Part shown: piece by piece, positions 37,194 through 45,629 of the stretch
How positions within the stretch are numbered: position 1 is the first letter of the stretch
Layout of the letters: each line of letters starts with the position of its first letter
Source: Thiobacillus denitrificans
GTDB lineage: Bacteria; Pseudomonadota; Gammaproteobacteria; Burkholderiales; Thiobacillaceae
NCBI GenBank assembly: GCA_020723405.1
Contig: DYIY01000002.1
Location: forward strand, 62,001 to 126,000
Direction of reading: 5' to 3'
DNA length: 64,000 nucleotides
Translations under genes and position numbers: made by a program
Notes under the pieces: model-generated
What the model was told of the DNA's origin: nothing
The model's input: the letters and a program-made list of their open reading frames with translations, nothing else
The model's database searches: none

Positions 37194-38618
37194 TCAGTGA
37201 CCGCCGGCCGCTTCGGCCGCGGGCGTGCTTTTCGAGATTGTCATGGCGCCGGCGCCGCGACCGTTGAGGGTGATCTGGAGATTGCTCTCCGCTACCCAGA
37301 ATTCCTTCTGGGCCTGGATGGCGGCATTGACGGCCGCCACTTGGGAGCGGGTGTCGGCGAGCAGATCCCAGACACCGATCAGCATGCCGTTGTAGCGCAG
37401 CAGTGCCTCTTCGGAGAGGCTTTTGCGCAGTGGCACGATCTCGTCCCGATAGCTCGCCGCCAGTTCATGGGCGGCGCGGTAGCCCGCATAGGCGTCGCGC
37501 ACCTCCGATTCGGCGTTCACCGCCAGCTCGGCCACCCGGTGCATGGCCTGGGTGTACAGCGCCTCGGCCTTAATCGTGCGCGCCCCGCCCCAGTCGAAGA
37601 TGGGCAGGGACAACTCGATTTCGTATCCCCGCGCATGGGGTTGCCCGGACACGTTGTTGTTCAAGTAGCTCACTTCCAGCACGTTGACGAAGCGGGTGGC
37701 CTTGACCAGGCCCAGGCTCTTCGCCAGTCCATCCAGTTCCCGCTTGGCCACGTCGAGATCGAGGCGACCGTCCATGGCCCGTTGCAGGACAGCTTTTTCC
37801 TCCATCAGGCTGGCGGGCAGGTCCGGCAGGCGGTCCGGCAGCGTGAAGCCGCGCTGCGCCCCGGAGAGCCCCAACACCCGCGCCAGACGTTCACGGGCGG
37901 CGCTTTCCGTCAGGCGGACGCGGGTCAGTTCGGCACGCGTTTCGGCCTGGAATAATTGTTCCCGCTGCTGGCGCTGGCGGCTGAAATTGCCCACGTCGGC
38001 CATGCGCTTGGCCAGCATCGCGCCGGCCTCGGCGGCGGCCAGCACGTCTTCCTGGTATCGCGCCGCCTGGCGAGCGGCCACGGCCTCGAACCATGCCTGG
38101 CGGGCGGCCTGGGCCAAGCGCATCACCTCTTCAGCAACCCGCAGCTGGGTGGCCTGGAAACGGCGCTGCTCGATTTCAGATCGCGTGGACAGGGTCAGCA
38201 GCCCCATCAGATCGAACAGAAACTTGCGTTCATATTCCCGCTCGCCGCCGCCTTCCAGACGGGCGAAAGTAAAGCCCGGATTGCGCAATCTTCCGGCCTG
38301 GACGAGATCGGCTCCCGCGATGCCCAGGTCAGCGAGGCTGGCTTGAAGACCGCGGTTGTTCAGGAGGGCAATCTTCACCGCGCGTTCCGCGTCGAGCTGC
38401 CCGTTCAGGAGCCGTTTCACTTCCGCTCCGGCATTTTCGCCGTCCTGTTCGGTCTTGATGGTTTGCGGGGCGATGCCCTGGCGCTCGCGTGTGATCGAGG
38501 CCACCTTGTCGAGTCCGCCGTCCTGGCTGAAGCTGGCGCAGCCAGCCAGCACGGTCGTTCCCAACAGCAACAGCGGCAGCCGGATTCGCATTCCTTTCTG
38601 ACTTATGGATTGGGTCAT
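37194..38618 (-). CDS. Outer-membrane efflux lipoprotein (CusC/TolC-like)
   Basis: A 474-aa lipoprotein of the OEP family. Start 38618 is chosen (GGAG seven bases upstream); the lipobox is VLAGC. Helical repeats include LADLGIAGADLVQAGRLRNPG and RVAELAVNAESEVRDAYAGYR. It heads the oxidase-cupredoxin operon and is divergent from the response regulator, with a CusR-like dyad between them. Since pump 1 has its own CzcC, this channel may serve the oxidase operon or a second adaptor; partner unknown. Confidence 0.88.
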   Translation of the reverse strand: MTQSISQKGMRIRLPLLLLGTTVLAGCASFSQDGGLDKVASITRERQGIAPQTIKTEQDGENAGAEVKRLLNGQLDAERAVKIALLNNRGLQASLADLGIAGADLVQAGRLRNPGFTFARLEGGGEREYERKFLFDLMGLLTLSTRSEIEQRRFQATQLRVAEEVMRLAQAARQAWFEAVAARQAARYQEDVLAAAEAGAMLAKRMADVGNFSRQRQQREQLFQAETRAELTRVRLTESAARERLARVLGLSGAQRGFTLPDRLPDLPASLMEEKAVLQRAMDGRLDLDVAKRELDGLAKSLGLVKATRFVNVLEVSYLNNNVSGQPHARGYEIELSLPIFDWGGARTIKAEALYTQAMHRVAELAVNAESEVRDAYAGYRAAHELAASYRDEIVPLRKSLSEEALLRYNGMLIGVWDLLADTRSQVAAVNAAIQAQKEFWVAESNLQITLNGRGAGAMTISKSTPAAEAAGGH

Positions 38619-38691
38619 GCCTGATCTCCATGGGTTATTCATCGGTGAGGCCATTGTTGATAAGGGCATCCGTCATGAACCTGACGGGTGG

Positions 38692-38707
38692 ATTACAAAA
38701 ATGTCAG
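38692..38707. promoter_or_regulatory. Candidate CusR-type operator, site 3
   Basis: ATTACAAAAATGTCAG lies in the gap between the divergent channel gene (start 38618) and response regulator (start 38766). It overlaps a larger inverted repeat, AACCTGAC (38678-38685) with GTCAGGTT (38703-38710), spacer 17. The position suits autoregulation of the two-component system and activation of the oxidase operon. Confidence 0.6.
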
Positions 38708-38765
38708 GTTTGATTCGCCTCCCCATGTCTGTGGCAGGATGTCTCCATTGCGCAAGGAGGCATGT

Positions 38766-39446
38766 ATGAAAATTCTGGTGGTCGAGGATGAACCCAAGAC
38801 CGGTGATTACCTGAAACAAGGCCTCACCGAGGCCGGTTTCGTCACCGATCTGGCCCGCGACGGCTGGGATGGACTGGAGATGGCCAAGGCGAATCCCTAC
38901 GACCTTTTGATCCTGGATGTGATGCTGCCCGGCCTCAACGGCTGGCAGGTCCTCGAAGGCTTACGTCGCGCCGGCCTGGACACGCCGGTGCTGTTCCTGA
39001 CCGCGCGCGATCAGGTCGAAGATCGGGTCAAGGGCCTGGAATTGGGCGCAGACGATTATCTGGTCAAGCCCTTCGCCTTCGCCGAATTGCTCGCCCGCGT
39101 ACGTACCCTGCTGCGCCGGGGGCGGGGCGGCCTGGAGCCGACCGTGCTCAAGGTCGCCGACCTGGAACTGGACCTGCTGCGCCGACGGGCGAATCGCGCC
39201 GGCAAGAAGATCGACCTGACGGCCAAGGAATTCGCCCTGCTGGAACTGCTGTTGCGCCGCCAGGGCGAGGTGTTGCCGAGATCGCTGATCGCCTCCCAGG
39301 TCTGGGACATGAACTTCGATTCGGATACCAACGTCATCGACGTAGCGGTTCGCCGTCTGCGCGCCAAGGTGGATGATGGATTCGAGCCCCGTCTGATCCA
39401 TACCGTGCGCGGCATGGGCTACGTATTGGATGACAGCGAGCGTTAG
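38766..39446 (+). CDS. cusR: Copper/heavy-metal response regulator (CusR/CopR-like)
   Basis: A 226-aa OmpR-family regulator. ATG 38766 has AAGGAGG five bases upstream. The receiver has acidic D8/E9 region VVEDEP, phospho-acceptor D51 ([10 protein letters not shown]), and KPFAF with the conserved Lys. The winged-helix C-terminus ends [29 protein letters not shown]. It should activate the copper operons in response to the kinase encoded downstream. Confidence 0.92.
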   Translation: MKILVVEDEPKTGDYLKQGLTEAGFVTDLARDGWDGLEMAKANPYDLLILDVMLPGLNGWQVLEGLRRAGLDTPVLFLTARDQVEDRVKGLELGADDYLVKPFAFAELLARVRTLLRRGRGGLEPTVLKVADLELDLLRRRANRAGKKIDLTAKEFALLELLLRRQGEVLPRSLIASQVWDMNFDSDTNVIDVAVRRLRAKVDDGFEPRLIHTVRGMGYVLDDSER

Positions 39447-39479
39447 CGCCGGATTGAACATCGAGAAGGATTTCATCAC

Positions 39480-39695
39480 ATGACGATCACAACGGACGAG
39501 AGCAACGAACTGTGTTTCGGTTGCGTTTACTACCCGCCCAATCTGCCTCGCCATGCCTATGAGCAGGCGGACTGGGACATGCTCCAGGCCCGCTCATGCT
39601 CGTTCGAACATGAACCGGGTGACGCGCATTGCGTGGCCACGCGCAAAACCAGTTGCACGCTTGTGGATCTGGTACCCAGGGCCTCCGCGCAATGA
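39480..39695 (+). CDS. 71-aa Cys-rich protein between regulator and kinase
   Basis: A small cytoplasmic protein (no signal peptide) with five Cys: LCFGCVYYPPN, RSCSFEHEPGD, AHCVATRKT, SCTLVDL. The first two form a CxxC pair. AAGGA lies upstream of the ATG, and its last codons overlap the kinase start (ATGA at 39692), so it is translated within the regulator-kinase operon. Spacing of Cys suggests a small zinc or Cu(I) site. No family recognised; it could tune the two-component system. Confidence 0.75.
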   Translation: MTITTDESNELCFGCVYYPPNLPRHAYEQADWDMLQARSCSFEHEPGDAHCVATRKTSCTLVDLVPRASAQ

Positions 39696-41074
39696 AGTCC
39701 CTGTCTCTGACCGCGCGGGTCAGCCTGTTATTTGGCTTGGTCGTCACCGTGGTTCTGTTCAGCCTGGGCTGGCTGGTGGCCTGGTCGGTGGATCGCCATT
39801 TCCAGGAAATGGATCGACACGAACTGGAGGGTAAACTGGCCCTGGTAACCAATCTGTTGGCCAAGGCGAACTCATCCGATGCCCTGGATGGCGTACCCAA
39901 GGAGCTGGACGACGCGCTGGTTGGCCATGATGGGCTTTCGGTCACGCTGGTCGATGCCCAGGGCAACAAATGGTTCGCCAGCCGCGACCTGGATTTCCCC
40001 TCCGAGCTTTTCCGGGCGCCATCAGACCATGGTCTGACCGTTTGGCGGGAAGGCGAGCAGGGCTTTCGCGGCCTGAAAGCGACCGTGACGACCGGCGACG
40101 GCCGCACCCTCACCGTCGCCATCGTGCTCGACATCAGCCACCACTTGCATTTCATCGACACCTTCAAGCGCGGCGTGGCCCTCGCCATGATTCTGGCTGC
40201 CCTGCTTACCGCCGGTCTGGGCTGGCTGGCCGTGCGGACCGGTTTGCTGCCCTTGCGGCAAATGATCGAACTGGCGACCGGCCTGTCGGCCAACCGCCTT
40301 GATCAGAGGCTGCCGGAATCAGGGCTGCCGCCTGAAATCCGCAGCCTGGCCGTCGCCTTCAACGCCATGCTGGAGCGTCTGGAGGACTCCTTTGTCCGAC
40401 TGTCCGAGTTCTCATCCGACATTGCCCATGAACTGCGTACCCCGGTATCCAATCTGCTGACCCAGACCCAGGTCGCGCTTTCCCATCCCAGAACGGCCGC
40501 CGAGTATCGCGAAGTGCTGCAATCCAGTGCCGAGGAGTATGAGCGTCTGGCCCGGATGATCGGCGACATGCTGTTCCTGGCCAAGGCGGACAACAAGCTC
40601 CTGGCGCTTAACCATGAAAACGTGGATCTGGGCGAGGAAGCAGGAAAATTGGTCGAGTTCTACGGCATCCTGGCCGAAGAACAAGGTGTCAGGCTTGAGG
40701 TTGCCGGATCGGCCACCACGCGAGGCGACCGGCTCATGTTGCGGCGGGCCATGTCCAACCTGCTGTCGAATGCCATCCGGCACAGTCAGGCTGGCGGCAC
40801 CGTGGCGATCAGACTAAGCGGAGATGCTACCCACGCCACACTGGTAGTGGAAAATCCCGGTTCAATTCCCCCCGAGCAGTTGCCTCGCCTGTTCGACCGT
40901 TTCTATACCGGAGACCCTTCCCGCCGCGCCGGTGGCGAGGGGGTCGGGCTTGGACTGGCGATTGTGCGTTCCATCATGAAGACACACGGGGGCTCAGTCG
41001 ACGTCACGTCACAGCTGGGGCTTACTTGCTTTGTGCTGCGTTTGCCAGGTCAGGAAGACCAACAGTCAACCTGA
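39692..41074 (+). CDS. cusS: Heavy-metal sensor histidine kinase (CusS-like)
   Basis: A 460-aa kinase. Start 39692 overlaps the previous stop. Membrane helices at about residues 11-31 and 161-182 flank a periplasmic sensor domain. HAMP is followed by the H-box FSSDIAHELRTPVSN with H246, then the N-box NLLSNAIRHS and G-boxes GEGVGLGLAIV. Architecture and length match CusS/CopS sensors for periplasmic copper or silver. Confidence 0.92.
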   Translation: MKSLSLTARVSLLFGLVVTVVLFSLGWLVAWSVDRHFQEMDRHELEGKLALVTNLLAKANSSDALDGVPKELDDALVGHDGLSVTLVDAQGNKWFASRDLDFPSELFRAPSDHGLTVWREGEQGFRGLKATVTTGDGRTLTVAIVLDISHHLHFIDTFKRGVALAMILAALLTAGLGWLAVRTGLLPLRQMIELATGLSANRLDQRLPESGLPPEIRSLAVAFNAMLERLEDSFVRLSEFSSDIAHELRTPVSNLLTQTQVALSHPRTAAEYREVLQSSAEEYERLARMIGDMLFLAKADNKLLALNHENVDLGEEAGKLVEFYGILAEEQGVRLEVAGSATTRGDRLMLRRAMSNLLSNAIRHSQAGGTVAIRLSGDATHATLVVENPGSIPPEQLPRLFDRFYTGDPSRRAGGEGVGLGLAIVRSIMKTHGGSVDVTSQLGLTCFVLRLPGQEDQQST

Positions 41075-41647
41075 CGTGAAAGTCGCGGCAGCGGCTCTCG
41101 TTGCCTCCTTCAATGAGTGATCGAAGGGGCATATACCTGCCCCTCGTGGACCCAAGAGAGAAATCTTGCGATCAAGCAAAGATTCAAGGATGACCACTGG
41201 GAAGCACAATCTAATGCTCTGGATTACCCCCTAGCACGAATGCCACGTCCAGTCTGGGTCGCCCCAGCACCGCCAATTCCAAAAGGCCAGACGTTGCTCT
41301 CGCCTTTTTTACGTCTGCACACCGTGCTAGTGCTAGTGCTGGTGTTGGTTCCTGGATTCGTGCGAAGGGCGGCACCAACCCGAAAACCCTGGTTTCGGCG
41401 GCTTTCCTGCTCTCTGTGCTCTCCGTTCTCTGTGCCTTTCGTACGATCCCCAGTGTTTACGCGGGTTCCGGGCCGTGAGTCTGAACAATATATTGGGGGT
41501 CGAAGGCGACAAGATCCGTTTTGCCGATGTCCATCAAGGGTAAGCAACGTAGCCCGTTGCTCCTGACCTTGCGAGGTCGCTTGGCGTGTAAATCACGACC
41601 CAGTCTGTGTTGGGTCAACGGATGGGCTGCTCCAGCCTGCACACCCA
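41075..41647. other. Gene-free region between kinase and second metal block
   Basis: No gene supported. It contains a tandem 6-bp run (GTGCTAGTGCTAGTGCTGGT, 41324-41343), a perfect 7-bp hairpin AGCAACG/CGTTGCT (41543-41549, 41555-41561), and a terminator-like structure at 41281-41310. A 149-aa plus-strand ORF (41117-41566) is low-complexity and lacks a ribosome site. The base composition is less GC-rich than flanking genes, suggesting a junction or decayed DNA between two metal islands. Confidence 0.4.
41281..41310 (+). terminator. Possible rho-independent terminator after the two-component operon
   Basis: AAAAGGC (41281-41287) pairs with GCCTTTT (41302-41308), ending in six T. Loop of 14 nt. 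It overlaps a second inverted repeat, CAGACGT (41288-41294) with ACGTCTG (41311-41317). It is about 200 bases after the kinase stop, farther than usual. Confidence 0.4.
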
Positions 41648-42040
41648 CTATTTGGTCGGCTTGGCCTCCTCCAGACGGAACGTTCTGCCATTCTGAGTCC
41701 GACACGAGCCCTTAACATCAGGTAGGTGGCTTACCCACTCGCAGTCCAGGCGATCGCCTTCCTTGGTCTTCAAGACAGCTTGACCTTCCCTGATATGCCG
41801 TCGATGGACTTTGGACATGGTGCGATAGGCACCACGGCATTCCGCGTCCAAACAACGCTCGCTATCCCATTCGCCTACATAGCGCTTGCCATCCAGCATC
41901 ACTTCCATGGAATTTGGCTGCAGCCAAGTCAAAGTTAGCGTACCCACTGCCTGCGTGGTGTTTGAGTCGTCCTTGAGGGCCACGTTGGAAGAACAGCCAG
42001 CCATGGCAATCAGGGGCAGGATCAGCATCAATCGTTTCAT
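41648..42040 (-). CDS. Metal-cluster lipoprotein, copy 2
   Basis: A 130-aa lipoprotein, start 42040 with AAGGAG six bases upstream; lipobox MAGC. It shares NSMEVMLDGKRYVG-WDSERC, the ECRGAYR-x-SKVHRRHI block and CEWVSHLPD with copy 1 at 21416-21805, and the same four mature Cys. Last gene of the second RND block. The pair shows that this protein travels with both metal operons. Function unknown. Confidence 0.85.
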   Translation of the reverse strand: MKRLMLILPLIAMAGCSSNVALKDDSNTTQAVGTLTLTWLQPNSMEVMLDGKRYVGEWDSERCLDAECRGAYRTMSKVHRRHIREGQAVLKTKEGDRLDCEWVSHLPDVKGSCRTQNGRTFRLEEAKPTK

Positions 42041-42075
42041 TTCGATCTCCTTTCGATGGGTAGGTGTTGTCGGCA

Positions 42076-42459
42076 TCAGCGCAGTACGAAGCGCACGGTC
42101 AGGGCGGGTTTGCCTGGCAGGTTCACGAGAGCCACCGCCTTGGCTCCGGTTACCTTGAACTGGCCCATGGCCTCAAGCTTGTCGCCAGCGGGCTTGAGCG
42201 CGACTTCCTGTTTCACGCCACCGGCCAGCAGGGTTAGCTTGGCGCTGGCCTTGGCGACATCGACCGGCTTGCCGTGGTCACGCACATGGAGGCGCAGGCT
42301 GTCCGGCTTGGCGACCAGTTCGAAGTCGATGTCCTTGGCCTCGGCCACCACGCCGCCGTGCAGGGCGGTGTGTTCGTGAGCATGATCGTGACCGCCGGCC
42401 GCGAAGGCGCCGTTGCTCAGTCCGAAGGCCAGGGCGGTAAGTAGATGGATAGGTTTCAT
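42076..42459 (-). CDS. Periplasmic protein at the end of the second RND block, copy 2
   Basis: A 127-aa exported protein. Signal peptide ends AFAA, then His-rich GGHDHAHEHTALHGGVVAEA. A beta-rich body includes KLTLLAGGVKQEVALKP and VALVNLPGKPALTVRFVLR. It is paralogous to 27478-27852, with a more pronounced His-rich N-terminus. Start 42459 is favoured by the signal peptide and by the AAGGAAA upstream. Confidence 0.78.
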   Translation of the reverse strand: MKPIHLLTALAFGLSNGAFAAGGHDHAHEHTALHGGVVAEAKDIDFELVAKPDSLRLHVRDHGKPVDVAKASAKLTLLAGGVKQEVALKPAGDKLEAMGQFKVTGAKAVALVNLPGKPALTVRFVLR

Positions 42460-42499
42460 GGTGTTTCCTTTCCTTGGGGGATGTGAACGAAGGTTGGCA

Positions 42500-45400
42500 T
42501 CACAACGCCTCGGCATCGCGGTCGGCGAGCAGACGCTCGGCATCCCGGCGCCCGAACAGCCAGAACAGCGCGGGGGTGAGATATGTGTCGAGCAGGGTGG
42601 AGCTGATGAGTCCGGAGAAGATGACCACGGCCACCGGGTGGAGGATTTCCGTGCCGGGTCGTTCCGCCTCGAACAGCAGCGGGGCCAGGGCGAAGGCGGT
42701 AACCAGGGCGGTCATCAGCACCGGCGCCAAGCGCTCCAGCGAACCGCGCACGATCATCGTGTGATCGAAGTCCTCGCCTTCGCGGCGCATCAGGTTGATG
42801 TAGTGGCTGACCTTGAGGATGCCGTTGCGTACCGAGATGCCGGCCAGGGTGATGAAGCCGATAAGCGCCGCCACGGAAAGCGGCTGCCCGGATAGCCACA
42901 GCCCCAGCACCGCGCCCACCAGGGCCAGCGGGATGTTGGCCATGATCAACAACGACAGCCGCGCCGACTTGTAGCGGCTGTAAAGCACCACGAACATCAG
43001 CGTGAGCGACACGATGGACAACAGGCCGACCAGCTTCGAGGCCTCTTCCTGGGCCTGGAACTGGCCGCCCAGGGTGACGAAGTAGCCCTCGGGCAGTTTC
43101 GTGCCCCCGACCGCCTTGCGGATGTCGGCCACCACCTCGGACAGTGCCCGGCCCTGGGCGTTGGCCGAGAGGACGATGCGGCGCTTGCCGTCGTCGCGGC
43201 TGATCTGGTTGGGGCCGTCGCTATCCTCGATGGTGGCGATGCGCGACAGGGGCACGCTGCCGCTCGGAGTGCTGAACTGGATGCGACTTAAGCCCTCCAC
43301 CGTGCGCGCCGATTCCGGCAGACGCATGACCAGGGCGAAACGCCGGCCGCCCTCGACGATCTGGGCGGATTTCTCGCCCTCCACCAGGCCTTGCAGCATG
43401 GCCAGGATTTGCGGCGTCGGCACGCCGTATTGCGCCGCTGCCGCATAGTCGATGCGCACCTTGATCTGGGGTGCGAGCACCTGCTTTTCGATTTGCAGGT
43501 CGGCCAGCCCGGGGATGCCGGCAAGCTTGCCGCGCAGCAGGTCGGCCTGGGCGCGCAGGGTATCCAGGTCATCGCCGTAGATCTTGATGGCGATCTGCGA
43601 GCGCACACCGGACAGCATGTGGTCGATGCGATGCGAAATGGGCTGGCCGATTTCGATGGCGGCGGGCAGGTTGATGAGGCGCCCGCGGATGTCGGCCTTG
43701 ATGTCGTCCAGCGGTCGGGTCAATTCGGCGGCAGGCTTGATGCCCACGTCCAGTTCGCTGACATGCACCCCCTCGGCATGCTCGTCCAGTTCGGCGCGGC
43801 CACTGCGCCGTCCGACATGAACCACCTCCGGCACCTGGCGCACCAACACCTCGGCCTGCCGCGCCAGGGCGGACGATTCGGCCAGGGTCACCCCAGGATT
43901 CAGGCGCAGACCGATGAGCAGGGTGCCCTCGTTGAACGGCGGCAGGAAGGTGGTGGGGAAGAACGGCACCGCCACCGCCGCTACCAGCACCGCCGTAGCC
44001 CCCGCCGCCAAGGCTGCACGGGGTCGGTCCAGCACGGCTTGCAGGCTGCCGCGATACCTGGACTTGAGCCAGGCCAAGAGCCGCGTATCGCCGTGGTCGA
44101 GGGACTTCATTCGGGGAAGGAGGTAGAACGCCAGCACCGGGGTGATGGACACCGACACCACCAGGGAGGCCAGGGTCGAGACGATGAAGGCGATCCCGAG
44201 TGGCACGAACAGCCTGCCCTCCATGCCGGGCAGGGCGAACAGCGGCAGGAATACCAGCACGATGATGAGCGTGGCGTAAAGGATGGCGGAACGTACCTCC
44301 AGGGTGGCGTGGGCCACCAGCTCGATGGGATGCAGGCGATGATCAGGGTGCTTGGCCCGGTCTTCCTTAAGCCGTCGCAAGACGTTCTCGATGCCCACCA
44401 CCGCATCGTCCACCAGGCCGCCGATGGCGATGGCGAGTCCCCCGAGGGTCATGGTGTTGATCGACATGCCGAAATACTTGAACACCAATGCGGTCATGAA
44501 GATCGACACCGGGATGGCGGTGAGTGCGATCACGGTCGGGCGCAAGGTGCCCAGGAAGAAGAACAGGATCACCGCGACGAACACCGAGGCGCCGATCAGC
44601 TTGCCCTTCAAGGTATCGATGGAGGCCTCGATGAAGCTGGCCTGGCGGAAGGTGACACGGGGCTCGGCCATGCCCGCTGGAAGTCCCTGCTTGAGCGAGC
44701 CCAGGGCGTCCTCGATGGAGCGGGTCAGCCCGATGGTGTCCGCCGTGGGCTGTTTCTGGATGCCCAGGATCACCGCCGGGCGGCCCTCGAATCCGGCGTC
44801 GCCGCGCTTGATGGCCGGGGCGAAGGTCACCTCGGCGATCTGGCGCAGCAGGATGGGTTGGCCGCTGCGCGCAGTCAGCGCCAGATTCTTCAGGTCTTCC
44901 AGGCGCGAGGTGCGGCCCAGATTGCGGATCAGATATTCCCGGCCGTTGAGTTCCAGGAAGCCCCCCGACGAGTTCGAGGAGAAGCCGCGCAGGGCGCCGT
45001 CGAGTTGGTCGTGATTGACACCCAGTTCCGCCATGCGCACGGTATCCGGCTGCACCTGGAACTGGCGCACCTCGCCGCCGATGGGGATGACCTGCGCGAC
45101 GCCGGGGATCGCCATGAGGCGAGGCCGGAGTACCCAGTCGGCGTATTCGCGCACCTGCATGGGGGTGATCTTTCCCGTGTCGATGGGGATGGCGATCTGC
45201 ATGATCTCGCCCATGATCGAGCTGATCGGCCCCATGCGCGGCGTCACCCCATCGGGCAGACCTTCTTCCATGGAGGTGAGGCGTTCCGAGACCATCTGCC
45301 GCGCCCGGAAGATGTCGGTGCGCCAGTCGAAGGTGACGTAGATGAAGGACAGTCCGGCGCTGGACACCGAACGCACGCTCTCCACCCCAGGCAGGCCGTT

Positions 45401-45619
45401 CATGGTGGTCTCCAGCGGGAAGGTGATGAGTTGCTCCACCTCCTCCGGGGCCATGCCGCCCGCCTCGGTCATCAGGGTGACGGTGGGCTTGTTGAGGTCG
45501 GGAAAGACGTCCACCGGCGTCTGCATCAGGGTGAATGCGCCGTAGGCCATCACCACCAGGCTGGCGATGATCACCAGCAGCCGGTTGGTCAGGCTGTTGT
45601 CGAGTAGCCACTTGAACAT
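42500..45619 (-). CDS. czcA: Heavy-metal efflux RND transporter (CzcA family), pump 2
   Basis: A 1039-aa HME-RND pump. ATG 45619 (MFKWLLDNSLTNRLLVIIAS start). Family motifs match pump 1: [19 protein letters not shown] and helix 4 [13 protein letters not shown] with the same two acidic residues at 404-405. The periplasmic segment RIDHMLSGVRSQIAIKIYG aligns with [19 protein letters not shown] in pump 1. The preceding czcI-like gene and nearby CDF/CadR genes suggest Zn, Cd or Co as substrates, by context. Confidence 0.93.
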   Translation of the reverse strand: MFKWLLDNSLTNRLLVIIASLVVMAYGAFTLMQTPVDVFPDLNKPTVTLMTEAGGMAPEEVEQLITFPLETTMNGLPGVESVRSVSSAGLSFIYVTFDWRTDIFRARQMVSERLTSMEEGLPDGVTPRMGPISSIMGEIMQIAIPIDTGKITPMQVREYADWVLRPRLMAIPGVAQVIPIGGEVRQFQVQPDTVRMAELGVNHDQLDGALRGFSSNSSGGFLELNGREYLIRNLGRTSRLEDLKNLALTARSGQPILLRQIAEVTFAPAIKRGDAGFEGRPAVILGIQKQPTADTIGLTRSIEDALGSLKQGLPAGMAEPRVTFRQASFIEASIDTLKGKLIGASVFVAVILFFFLGTLRPTVIALTAIPVSIFMTALVFKYFGMSINTMTLGGLAIAIGGLVDDAVVGIENVLRRLKEDRAKHPDHRLHPIELVAHATLEVRSAILYATLIIVLVFLPLFALPGMEGRLFVPLGIAFIVSTLASLVVSVSITPVLAFYLLPRMKSLDHGDTRLLAWLKSRYRGSLQAVLDRPRAALAAGATAVLVAAVAVPFFPTTFLPPFNEGTLLIGLRLNPGVTLAESSALARQAEVLVRQVPEVVHVGRRSGRAELDEHAEGVHVSELDVGIKPAAELTRPLDDIKADIRGRLINLPAAIEIGQPISHRIDHMLSGVRSQIAIKIYGDDLDTLRAQADLLRGKLAGIPGLADLQIEKQVLAPQIKVRIDYAAAAQYGVPTPQILAMLQGLVEGEKSAQIVEGGRRFALVMRLPESARTVEGLSRIQFSTPSGSVPLSRIATIEDSDGPNQISRDDGKRRIVLSANAQGRALSEVVADIRKAVGGTKLPEGYFVTLGGQFQAQEEASKLVGLLSIVSLTLMFVVLYSRYKSARLSLLIMANIPLALVGAVLGLWLSGQPLSVAALIGFITLAGISVRNGILKVSHYINLMRREGEDFDHTMIVRGSLERLAPVLMTALVTAFALAPLLFEAERPGTEILHPVAVVIFSGLISSTLLDTYLTPALFWLFGRRDAERLLADRDAEAL

Positions 45620-45629
45620 GATGGCGCCC

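Noticed and set aside
41543-41561. Hairpin AGCAACG/CGTTGCT resembling the ends of the traH repeat
   Set aside because: Only seven to nine bases shared with the traH repeat and no further palindromic structure; not called a second copy.
41117-41566. 149-aa plus-strand ORF after the kinase
   Set aside because: No ribosome site, low-complexity LVLVLVLV run from a tandem repeat, and no domain signature; likely chance.
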